Positions 27,357 to 49,200 of a stretch of DNA of 64,000 nt are shown one piece after another. The DNA is from Dromaius novaehollandiae (Eukaryota > Chordata > Aves > Casuariiformes > Dromaiidae), in NCBI RefSeq assembly GCF_036370855.1, contig NC_088099.1, forward strand, positions 138,673,017 to 138,737,016, in the 5' to 3' direction. Made by a program: the position numbers and the translations under genes. The notes beneath the pieces are model-generated. The model was not told the origin of the DNA. It did no database searches and was given only the letters and a program-made list of their open reading frames with translations. Within the stretch, counting starts at the first letter, position 1. Each line of letters starts with the position of its first letter.

Positions 27357-27429
27357 GGGGAATTAGCTCAAATGGTAGAGTGCTCACTTAGTATCTGAGA
27401 GGTAGTGGGATCGATGCCTTCATTCTCCA
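27357..27429 (+). pseudogene. Decayed tRNA-Ala copy with AGT anticodon
   Basis: The 73 bases align end to end with the tRNA-Ala copies but carry eight substitutions. The acceptor stem, including G3:U70, is untouched. The anticodon triplet reads AGT (threonine type) instead of AGC. The anticodon stem CTCAC/CTGAG has a C:C clash at 31-39 but a restored A30:T40 pair; the T stem GTGGG/CCTTC has a T:T clash at 50-64; the D stem closes with a G:T pair. A and B boxes survive and TTTT follows about 8 bases downstream. Two of the eight changes are shared with the copy at 28359. Probably a pseudogene, though transcription cannot be ruled out. Confidence 0.85.
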
Positions 27430-27579
27430 TTGTCATGTTTTGTTTGTGATGGGAGGAAAAACAATTAATTAACCACAACAGATATTTTCACTTATTTAAC
27501 TGAAATTTTAGAGTGAGGTAAGCTGTTGGTTTTTAGATGTACATATTTTATTTTTTCAAATGCTGCAATACATTTGACT

Positions 27580-27960
27580 AGAATTCAGCCTGGTGAAGAG
27601 AAGACTGAGGAGGCATCTTACCAATGTGTATAAATATCTAAAGGGAAAAGGTAAAGAGGATGGGGCCAGGCTCTTTTCAATGGTGCCCAACAAGAGGCCG
27701 AGAGGCAACAGGCACAAAGTGAAACACAGGAAGTTCTGTCTGAACATGAGGAAGAACTTCTTCACTGTGAGGGTGACTGAGCACTGGAACAAGTTTCCCA
27801 GAGAGGTTGTGGGATTTCCATCCTTGGAGATATTCAAAAGCCGTCTGGACACAATCCTGGACAACCTGCTCTAACTGACCGTGCTTGAGCAAGGCGGGTG
27901 TGACTAGATGATCTTTAAAGGTCCCTTTTAACCACAACCATTCTGTGATTATGTGAGAAT
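27580..27960 (+). repeat. CR1 LINE 3' end, truncated
   Basis: The stretch is a classic avian CR1 tail in plus orientation: CTGGTGAAGAGAAGACTGAG, then AAGTTCTGTCTGAACATGAG, AGAGGTTGTGGGATTTCC, TTGGAGATATTCAAAAGCCG, CTGGACAACCTGCTCTAA, GACTAGATGATCTTTAAAGG, and a terminal ATTCTGTGATTATGTGA octamer-like repeat. The translated frame seen here is the non-coding CR1 tail read by chance. No reverse transcriptase is included. It begins about 150 bp after the decayed tRNA. Confidence 0.92.
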
Positions 27961-28358
27961 AAATTAAAATATTATTATTATTTTTAAAAAGGAATAAACA
28001 ACAAATAAATAGAAACCAGCTTGTCTATATGAGGGGTAAATCAAAGACCAGAAATGACTTCCTCTCATGAATTGCAGTTAACAAGTCTCTTTTTTTTAAT
28101 TAATTACACATTTGGAAAAGAAGTCTTTTCTGGTTTGTCTTGTTTCTAGTCACTTCATTTGGAAGTGCAATATGAAATATTACAAGTTAAATATTTGAAA
28201 CTTGTTTTGGAATCTAAGTTGAATGTTTTTATGTCTTTTCATTTGTGAAAAGAGAGACCAGTGCAAGACTGAGAAAACAGTATTACCTGCATTTAAAATC
28301 TGCAGTTCCATACACTCTGAAGCTTAGAGTTTTATGACCCCTATTAATAATAAAAGGG

Positions 28359-28431
28359 GGGGAATTAGCTCAAATGGTAGAGCGCTCACTTAGCATGCGA
28401 GAGGTAGTGGGATCGATGCCCGCATTCTCCA
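28359..28431 (+). tRNA. tRNA-Ala (anticodon AGC), variant copy 4
   Basis: 73 bases differing from the intact copies at two positions: G30A, giving an A30:C40 mismatch in the anticodon stem, and C50T, giving a U50:G64 wobble in the T stem. Anticodon AGC, G3:U70, A box and B box are intact. A TTTT terminator starts about 4 bases downstream. Both changes are of the CpG-to-TpG/CpA kind. It may be a weakly functional gene or an early pseudogene. Confidence 0.85.
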
Positions 28432-31400
28432 GTGTTTTGTTAAACAAGAACTGTTAAGCCTAGAAGTGGAAACCATCAAAACACGTAACTATTTTGGTAA
28501 AATGTTCATTTTTGTTTTAATCAGAACAAAACTGAATTCCTTCCTTCCTTCCTTGGCCTGGTTTACTAACAAAATAAGGCTTATAGTACTGTCTATGTCA
28601 GTCCCTCATAATAACAAACTCTTGAATCTTCCTCGCCCATTTCAGTCAAATTTGGCAGAAGGATAAAGGATTCTGCAATATTAAGTTTTTACAGGCTTTA
28701 TGAAAAACAGTGTCTGAAAGATGGTTAGAGACCTGAAGCAGAATGTCTGTTTCTCCACCTGTCCAACTAGGATAGAGTTTGTACAGACAATGGTGTTGGT
28801 GGAAACAGCAGTTTAAGAATGCTTGTTCTTCTCCAGATGCACATCTAGTTCCTGCCCAGAAATATGGCACCTTCTTCTCATTAAACTGTTTGTGAAGTCA
28901 TATTATGAGCTGAATCAGGGAATCAACTGAAGTTTAAAGAAAAATTAGTCATCCCCTCCACCTCCAAGTTCATGTCCTAGAAAACACAGCAGAGCTCTTG
29001 TGTCTTTTAGCCATGGCATATAAGCAAGTTATAATTAAGCTCCTGACCCTTCCCTCCTACTTTTGGTTCTGAAGAGCTTCTGCCTCTTTTAGAAGACCTG
29101 ACTGCCTGCCGCACTTGTATTAGAGCTCCAGAGATAAACCTGAGCATCTAACTGATTCACTGACTTCTTTCTTCTAACACCTTATTAGTGTCTCATGATC
29201 CTTATCTGGATGTTGAGTGTTTCTTCATGGTACGCTTTCCCCAACTTCAAGGGGCGTCAGCACAGCAAGTGCAGCTCTTTAGATATTAATGAATAGCGTT
29301 GCTAAATCTACTGTGTCTGAGTGTTAACCAAGCACCTTATAGCATGCCGAAAGACCTGCTGCTTTCCTCATGTCTTTTGTCTGTTTGTGGCTGAGGAAGA
29401 AAATACGCATGGCACTAGCAAAACATTGGCATTATTTCATTCCTTGAGATGTCTCCTCATACTTTGGAGGTTGAAAACCCACTTCCCCTTCTACTTGAAC
29501 TCTTGAGCCTACTTAAACAATGCATACCAGTCTTAGTGACTACTTTCTCACACAATTAGTAGACAAAAAAATCCCTAGAGCTGTCACGCTAAATGTCGTT
29601 GTTCTGACGGCAGTCTGAGACAAGCTTATGGCTGCAGCATACACGCTTATTTTAAGCAGGGGTGTTCTAAGTGCATACAGTGCTGGTACTGTGTTCTTGT
29701 CTCACCAAGATCCTCCACTAAACCTGTTCCTTAAAATTGATTCTTGATTGTCATCCTTGATGTGTGATTTAGCTGACCTACTGTTGTAGAACATATGTAA
29801 TGATACGTCCTTTCAGTATAAGAATACCTTTCCTTCCATTAGGATGACCACAGAATATTCCAAGATCTTTTCAAATAAGGACTATGTATTCTTCTCACTC
29901 TTCATGAAGTGAAGGCAGCCTGTGCTGTTTAGGATATTTCTCGGTACTATCTATCTTCAGTTGACAAACTAAAGTCTGCTGTGGTTATTGGGGGCATTTT
30001 TTTGTTGTTGGTTTGCTTTTGGTGGAAACATTTGGGTACTGAAGCACAGAGCAGCATGAGAGACTGATGAAAAAAATTAACAGACAGTTATTCAGCTATC
30101 CTTTGGTGTCTGGGGTGTTCAGAACTATTTATGATGAATGTTCTAAGCTTTTTAGTACCCATAGTAGCTATATAGGTGAGGCAAAAGCTCATGAGTCACA
30201 AAGGAAAACCTTATATATCAGGATTTCATGAAAATTAACCTCTTACAATGGAGGAAGGAAGGAAAACTATTCAACTTCCTAACATTTCTTTTGGAGGCCA
30301 TTAGGAATACAGTCCCTCTTCCACACAAGGAAGATGAGCACTGTTTTCCTAGCCCTAGTTATCTGCATTAAGAAAGACTAGCTGTTATCATATTTAGTAG
30401 CTTTTAATAAGGGATAGAAAAGACTATATGATTTTTGCTTCAGCGCTAGGAATGATTTTAATTACTAGAGGAAACTTTCTTGCACCTCTTCTTGCATTCT
30501 GTCTGAAGCATTTGATGTTCATTCAAGGCTAACAAAGGAGTATCGACTTAGATGCATTACAAACCTAATCTAAGATGGTCAGTAAACTGCATTAGTAAAA
30601 ATCCACTTCATATTAGAAAAAGGATTTGTATGATAACTATTAGAGATTGACAGTCCATTTACCTCCTGGATGAATCCCATGATTAAAAGTAAATTACTAT
30701 TCATGTATTTTTACAAGACTATGTGTGGTCTTGCACAGTCAGAAACAATTGTAAAATGCTTATTTTTTTCTGTCCATATTGCTGTATCCAGATGGCAAGT
30801 TACATAGCAGGTATAAGATTATGAAATTACAGAAACATACTGCAAAAAAGGATAGAATCACTGCCTGAAAAGCTATTTTACATGCAGTCTTCTGTAGACT
30901 TTCTTCTTTTCCAGAGATAATCCTAATTGTACAGCTTTCTAGGAAGATAAAATTGGAATGCCAGAGTGACTGCCAAAATGTAATACTGAAGCTTGAAAAG
31001 GCTGACTAGAGTATAGTCTTGAAGAGTACAGTATCTCAGTTACGACGGGCAGGGGACAAGCTTGATGTATTGTTCTCACGTAGGATTTAACATCTGTTCC
31101 TGCTGAAGAACGTAACTGGTGATGAGGAGGACCGAGTCACTTTACAAACAATTCTGTGATTGCAGAGAGAAATGAAGTACCATCTTTGAAACTACCAACA
31201 GTGATAGCATATGACATTTTTCAGCCTATCTTGTACTTATTTTTCCTAGACTAGTTAGCGATTGCACTCTGTGCTATAAAAACAGAAGTGTACGATTCTA
31301 TTTCACTTTAATAGCAGCTTCTTTCTACTGTTAGACAAGATAGCAGACTACTTAAACTATGGTCTCTAAAAGTGACTTACTATAAATTTCTTCTGCAAGT

Positions 31401-33600
31401 AGGCTTATAACTGTTTAAATATTCCTTTTGTAAAGCATATAGAAGACTTTAATGCCTTCTGTGTTGTTTCTTACATTAAGAACATTAGATCTCAGACAGG
31501 AGCTCTTTCCCCTACTTGCATAGTCCAGTCTTTAAATGACTTTTAGGTTTTTAAATGAGCTTAATTATAGCTACTGACAGTGTAAGGTAAATGCAGCAGT
31601 ACAGTAGGATGGATGTAGAGTTTGAGATTATTCCATAGAATAGGGAAAATATTCTCAGCCTGCACGCAAAATAACTTATGAAATTACTTACATCCTCCTC
31701 TTGCTTTGTGCATTTCACATTAGAGAGCACATGGTTGGTTAAAATATTTTATTCAGAATCCTTTACCAAAAATGTTTCCATTCTGTATCTAGCTAATTAA
31801 AGTTGCATTTGCATTGCTTACTTATGGGGGGGGGGGGATGAAACACACACTCTCCCTACAGACTGAAAAAGAGATGCTTCTTTACTGCATATAGGCTTTA
31901 AGAGCCACCTAGTGGGGGTTAATCTGCAAGTGACTCTCTAAACATCAAATACAGAATAATCCCTTAATAAGCATCGTACTTAAAAAAAATAGAAGACAGC
32001 AGATGAAGAGTCTTCGTAAGTTGAAAGGGGAGCTAAAATCTGACATAGGTGCAAAACTAATCTTCTGTTTCCTGGAACACTTAATTTCATAGATAAACAT
32101 TTCAATATACATCCGGAATACATAGGTACATAAACTGCCCAATTTCTATAGTAATAGTTTCCATACTGACACCTGATTTTAACTTGAGAAGTTTTGCTAG
32201 TGTAGCCAGATGTATTACTGTACTTGAATCCATATTTTACACAAAGTTAGTTTTCTTAAAACTCAAAAGTATCTTTAAGAAACTTTTATGATGCTGTTTT
32301 GTCTGACAAGAGAAGGTACCATGTACTTAGAAGTTAAATGGTAGTCCTGTTATAGCTATGAGAGTGCATGAACGGGGAGACAGTTTATGAATTGAGGTAG
32401 TATCATTTTTATGGACCAACCAGTATAACTGGAAGAAGTGTAGAAGTGACAGTTTTCATAAAGTGAAAGATGGTCTGATAAAACTCTTAAGCAACTATCT
32501 CTCAGAAAGTAGATGGCAACTGTGAAATAAAGGTATGAGAGAAGGCAAGATGAGGTCAAAAAGAGGTCATGAGATGGTTATCTTCTAAGCAAAATAAATA
32601 GTTAATAAAATACCAGAGAGGAAAATAAGGTACCATAAAATCAGTGTCACTGGAGTCTATTATTTTGGTATTTAAGGGAGTTCAGAATGTTATTTTACAG
32701 ACTTCTTTTGAAGAGAACTGTAAACCTACCTCTAACTTCTAAGCTTTAAGTCAGAGACCTAGACTTCCTCTATAAAAGAGCATGAGGTGAATTATGTCCT
32801 ACTAAACCATAAAAGCCAACAAGCTGAATTGATAGTGACTTAGATTTACTAATTGTAAAGGCTGGGGAGATAGCTGTGGCTTAATCTGATGCTTCTGACA
32901 TACATTAGGTTTAACTCTTGGATAGAAGGTAAGTTCCTCCCTCAAACTCAAAACAAATCATTGAAAATCCATTTTATAAGCTGCATCTAACAGTAGCAAC
33001 TAATGCTTTACTTACATAATAAAGCAGCAGTAGAAAAATGTTGCTAGGTTTTTAAGGTGTCTCCTTTTCAAATGGCAAGAGTAGACCATAGACTTTGCCT
33101 CACCTCTATTGAAAGCAGTGGCAGTGTGCAAATATCCATTGCAGAGCTGAGTTAGTTCAGCGTAAGTGGGGCTTTGTGAGCAGTTGAGGTCAGTCTGGTG
33201 TTCTCTGCACTGAAGTGAATTAGAGAACTCTTCTGCCAGCTTAGTGGTGAAAACTGTAGCAGCTGTTGACAGTACTGACGTTCAATGGCTGAGAGCATCT
33301 GCCCCAGTTAGAACTGTAAAAGAATCTCCAGTCATGCCCAGCTAGGACCTCTTTCTTTTCAGGTCCTATCACATGAGCTTCTGCGGAAGGTTTATCCAGT
33401 GATACTTAAAACTGCAGGGAAAACTTTTAGTTTCAAGTAGCAACTATTTGCCTTTTTGACATTGAGGATACTAACAAAGCACACCCAAGTCAAATAAGAA
33501 AAAAAGAGAAGCTCTGTTCAGGCTCTCATAAAGACCTTCCCAGAAATCACAGAATTCTGGATTGAAAAGTGTTCATCACAAGATACGTTCATTTTCATGT
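28432..33600. other. Intergenic stretch between the tRNA cluster and MCM4
   Basis: AT-rich with no recognised gene, RNA gene or transposon. A G-run of about eleven lies near 31826. Short ORFs look random. Confidence 0.45.
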
Positions 33601-33635
33601 AAAAATGAATGATAAAAAACCTTAAATCCAAAAAT

Positions 33636-33641
33636 TTTATT
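33636..33641 (-). promoter_or_regulatory. MCM4: MCM4 poly(A) signal AATAAA
   Basis: AATAAA on the minus strand about 360 bases after the MCM4 stop codon, in the context CTGAAATAAAATTT. It is the first canonical hexamer I find downstream of the stop, so the 3' UTR would be about 380 bases with cleavage near 33615. Confidence 0.6.
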
Positions 33642-33997
33642 TCAGGTATTAGAGCAATACTAACAAATTGCATTTACCAAATAAATCATTTAAGATGAAT
33701 TTTTACAATTCAATTTGAATACATACCTTTTGTTCGCATGTTCTACAAAACTTCATTAAAAAATTGTGGCAATAACACGTTAGCAATACATTTAGCTCAA
33801 ATGTAAATAGCCTTATTCAGCTAAGCATTTTTAGGTCCTCCATAATCTATTGTGCAGATAGAAGTGCCACTTAAATGGTCATTATTCTTGTCACAGCAAA
33901 TGATAGTCCCAAATCTGTAAGATCTTGCAAGTCAGCAATGTTGCAAATAGTAAGGTGAAGTAAAACCATGACAGTTGACTTGCAAGGAAAGGCTAAC

Positions 33998-45295
<11,298 letters not shown>

Positions 45296-45459
45296 GGCGC
45301 TGCTGCGGCTCCCGCGGCGATCCTACCTGCGGGGGAGGCGCAAGCTGCGGGTCGCCAGCACGCGACCGTGGCGGGGGAGGAGGGGAGCGACCCCCGCGAA
45401 GCGCCCAGCGCCCCCACCTACCTCAGCAGCAGCCCGGGGAAACTCCGCGCCAGGCCGGT

Positions 45460-45465
45460 CACGTG
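45460..45465. promoter_or_regulatory. E-box CACGTG
   Basis: Palindromic CACGTG in GGTCACGTGCTC, 165 bases upstream of the MCM4 start codon. It fits USF or Myc/Max binding. Confidence 0.6.
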
Positions 45466-45488
45466 CTCACGCTCGCGCGGGCTTTCTG

Positions 45489-45496
45489 ACCAATGG
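45489..45496 (+). promoter_or_regulatory. CCAAT box (NF-Y type)
   Basis: ACCAATGG about 195 bases upstream of the MCM4 start codon, in the usual NF-Y context. It can act in either orientation. Confidence 0.6.
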
Positions 45497-45742
45497 GTGC
45501 GCGCGATCCCAAAGGGAGCTCTGTATTAAGGCACGGAAGGGGGGTGAGGAACGGAGAAAGAAAGGAGGAAGAGGGCGACCGCTCCAGGCCCCCGAAATAA
45601 AGGTCACTCCTAACTCAAGTTGTGTCAGCAGCGTCAGAACTGTACTATGACCTCCTCGCTGCCCTAAGAGACAGGGGCCGCCGTAAGTGACGCTGCGTTG
45701 CCCCCCCCCAGCCGAGAGTGGCACCGCCCCCACTCGACCAAA

Positions 45743-45755
45743 TTTCGCGGCAAAA
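45743..45755. promoter_or_regulatory. E2F-like box
   Basis: TTTCGCGGCAAAA, a near-palindrome matching the E2F core TTTCGCG, 450 bases from the MCM4 start and 340 from the PRKDC start. Consistent with S-phase control of MCM4. Confidence 0.55.
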
Positions 45756-45830
45756 CTAACCCTGCGTTGGGCGGGGAGGCAGGTGGAGGCTGGAGCAGCC
45801 CATTCTCCGCGGAGGGGAGGGGCAGGAGCG

Positions 45831-45838
45831 TTTATAAG
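45831..45838 (+). promoter_or_regulatory. PRKDC: TATA-like box facing PRKDC
   Basis: TTTATAAG within the GC-rich island, preceded by GC boxes and about 255 bases upstream of the PRKDC start codon. If used, transcription would begin near 45865. Confidence 0.4.
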
Positions 45839-45911
45839 CCCTGGTGCGTGCACGTACCGAGCGCACCCTGCACGGGGAGATACAAGAGCTCCCCAAACGC
45901 TATTCCACGCT

Positions 45912-45937
45912 GCCGCCCGCCCGCCCGCCCGCCGGCC
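45912..45937 (+). repeat. (CCCG)n run in the PRKDC leader
   Basis: Four to five CCCG units in a row, followed by CCGGCCG. Probably 5' UTR; GC-rich enough to fold and possibly length-variable. Confidence 0.7.
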
Positions 45938-46091
45938 GTGCCTGGGGACGCGGCGCTCCCCTCCACTTTGTATGGCCCAGCCCAACGCCGCCCCGCTCGC
46001 TGGCCTGCTTGCTCCCTGCCGCCCGCTGTGCGCATGGCACCCGGCGGGGGCGGGCGCTCCGCGCCTCCTTCCGCCCTGGCGCCGGGGCAGC

Positions 46092-46257
46092 ATGGCGGGG
46101 GCTGCGCTGGGGGGCGCGGGCGGTGTCCAGGACGGCCTGTACCAGCTGCACCGCTCCCTGCAGGACGGCGATGCCGGCGGCGCGGCTCTGCGCGGCTACA
46201 GCGTGCTGCGCAGCGTGGGGGAAGCGTGCCTCGCCGGCGGCGCGCACGGCACGCAGG
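46092..46257 (+). CDS. PRKDC: PRKDC exon 1
   Basis: Residues 1-55 plus one base. GC-rich and divergent from mammals apart from MAG and [20 protein letters not shown]. Donor gtgcgc. Confidence 0.88.
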
Positions 46258-49200
46258 GTGCGCGCGGGCGGCCGTTGTGGGGGGCCGTTGTGAGGGGCCG
46301 GGGGGGGAGGGGCTCGCTTCAGGGCTCGCCGCCCGGAGGGTGGAAGAAAACACAGCCCGTAGCCAGATAACTAACTGTTCCTTTTTCCACATAAAAAATC
46401 AGGTTGCTTTTCTTACCCTGCTGGTTGCTTCTGCACTGGCAATTTTATACGTTATCTTAATATTTATTAAAGGTTGCGCTTGACAGTTGGTGGTGCGACT
46501 TAAAATGTTGATTTTGAGATGGTCTCTTACCCCAGAGAGCCATTTGTCTTCTTAAACATACTTCTGCCCGTGCCCTTTGGTACAAATCTGGAGCGCTTTT
46601 GTCAGGAGTCTGCGCTCAGGCTGGCTGGCTGTCGTTCCCCGTCCAGGGTTAAATAGAGGTCCCGGAGGTAAAGCTCGGAAACTAAGCGCAGTGGTGAGCA
46701 AGCAGGATGTAGGATGCGGTTCTTAATCTGCAGTAGTGTTAGAAGCCCCCTCCGTTTCTTGGGACTGTTTGTGTAAATTTTTGCAAAAATACTGCAAAAT
46801 TTATTTGCCATATTGCCAAATAAAAATTCTTATTTTTTGATGAAAAATGTCAGTTCAATCTCGGTTGTTAAGGTATTCCTTTAAAAGCTGACACAGAGTA
46901 GTATTCAGGATTAGGTGCTCAGGAAGGAGGGATGTCCAGGCTGACCGTTTGCTTTACCTGCAGCACTGCATATATCCTTGGTGTTTTCTCAAGAGTATGG
47001 GTTGCTTGTGTTTATCCACAAATCTCTCAGCATCGAGGAAGTAAGTTGATAAACTTTAATTTTTAAAGAAATGTGCTGTATGAAGAGCATATTATGTTGT
47101 ACGCATTAAAACTAACTTTTTTTTTCTTTTTTTTACTTTTCAGTTTCGAGATTGCAGAGAAGAAGTGCTGAAATTTCTTTGTGTCTTTCTGGAAAAGATT
47201 GGGGAGCAAGTTCATCCTTATGCCTGCAATATTAAGGTGGGTAAAGGAAGATGATTACTTAAACATTTTCATCAAATGCAGTTTTGCTGGGTCTCAAACC
47301 GTAACAGGTTCATATCTTCCCATATCAGCCCCTCTTTGTCTGTCATAAACATCTGTAATTTCTTGTCAGTGCTAAAATGAACAACTTGATTGATATAAGG
47401 TATAATGACTACAGAAGAGAAGTGAGGAATTGTTTCTTCGACTATATAGTTAATTTTCAGTGTTTCTGTTTAGCAGGAGATAATAGTTACTGGTTGTTTT
47501 AATAATTCATACAGATTAAATTCATAGTTTAAGTGTAATATTTTACCTCTTCTGCTTCTGTTGGTGATGTTTAATTTTAAATACTGATTTTAAAAATTTT
47601 CTCCTGCAAAGTTGTTACTCTTGCATTCTGTACAGAAATCAGTAGAAATTCTCATACTTCTAAAAATGAGGTTTCTTGAGTCTAGATTGCTGAATAATAT
47701 GGCTTTGGCTAGCAATGCTTGGCCATACCACTGTACTTTCTGTTACCAAGCTAATAGCTGTTTGTTTTAAGGAGCAATAATCTAGATGCAGAAAATGTAC
47801 TATGTGGATCCACCGTTCTAGAAACTACACTTGCTTTGTCTGAGTCTGGATTTCTTGTCAGACACTGCTGCAGTGTTGTCTATGATACCACTTTCACGAC
47901 TGAATATTTTTATTGTTTTAGTCTTTTAAAAGGTCTTAAACTTGTTAGGAACAGGTGTTTTAAAGAAGCGGGTAAATACATTGTTATCTTTTAATTTCCT
48001 TCTATACTTGCAATTATTATGATCTCTTTCTTGTTTTCTATCTAGCAAACTTGTATTAGTGTTTATACAAAAGAGAGGGCAGCAAAATGTAAAATCCCAG
48101 CTGTGGAACTTCTGATTAAGGTAAAATGCATTTTATAATACTCTCTTGTTTCTAAAAAAAAAAATAAATAAATAAGGGGTAGAAATCTATTGTATTACTA
48201 TGATTGTGCTATATCATGCAAAAAATCTGAAGTCCACAGTAACAAGAGAATGTTAATGGCCTAATATTTTAAATGTTAATAAAAGATTTGTCTTAACATC
48301 AGATTGTCTTTCATGTTCCTCCAGCAGGTTACTTAGCTAGGAGGATGTCATCCTTAAATCTGGTATAGCAAGACAGGATTGTTTTGGCGGCAGTCACCGA
48401 TCTTCTCTTTCTCAGTTTATTATGGTTCTTTATTAGGAAATTATATTTTTACTCAAAAATACTATGTAGTTACTTATAACATATTAGAGACAGTATGTGA
48501 AAGGTGGAGAAGTGTGGGTGGGTTTTTTTGGGTTTTTTTTTTGTTTGTTTTGTTTGATTTGGGGTTTTTTAGCAATTTTATTGTTATGTGAGACTAATTT
48601 TGTAATATACTTGCTTAGGCTGCATTGGAGCCTTGTTTTGCAAATGCTTTGCACCTGCTTAGTTTTGCTTATGAGAAACAAAACTCCCTTCTGAGTTACT
48701 CTGAGTCAGTTCTTCTGTGATTTGGATTGGCTTTACAGGTGCAGGATGAGAAATACAGTATGGGAAAGGCTACTGCAGCCATTGCTAAGCCTCTTTTCTC
48801 ATCTGTTTGAGTTTTTATATAAAAAAATACATATACAGGAAGTTAGCTTGTTAGTGTAGATTTTATGTCAATACTCTTTCTTGGACGAGCCATCTTAAAC
48901 CTATTTCACTGAATAGCATGTTCAAGCTGAAATTATGTACATGACTGCATTTTTATTTAGGCTGCACGGGCTTGTGATGGTGATATTAATAAGTTTCTTG
49001 AATTGTCATTGTTTCTTATTTGTTTTAGTTGCTCCAAAATTTACGCCGTTCCTGTCTGATGGAAGAAATGAAAGTTGGAGAGATCTTTAATAAATTCTAT
49101 GGAGAGCTTGCTGTAAGAAGTAAAGTTTCTGATACAGGTAGGTTTTAGTTTTTCTGTCAATGTCCTTTGTTGTATTTACGCTTAGTTTTTGTTGTGTTAT

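Noticed and set aside
27593-27937. Overlapping ORFs of 86-102 codons on both strands
   Set aside because: They are chance frames across the CR1 3' tail.
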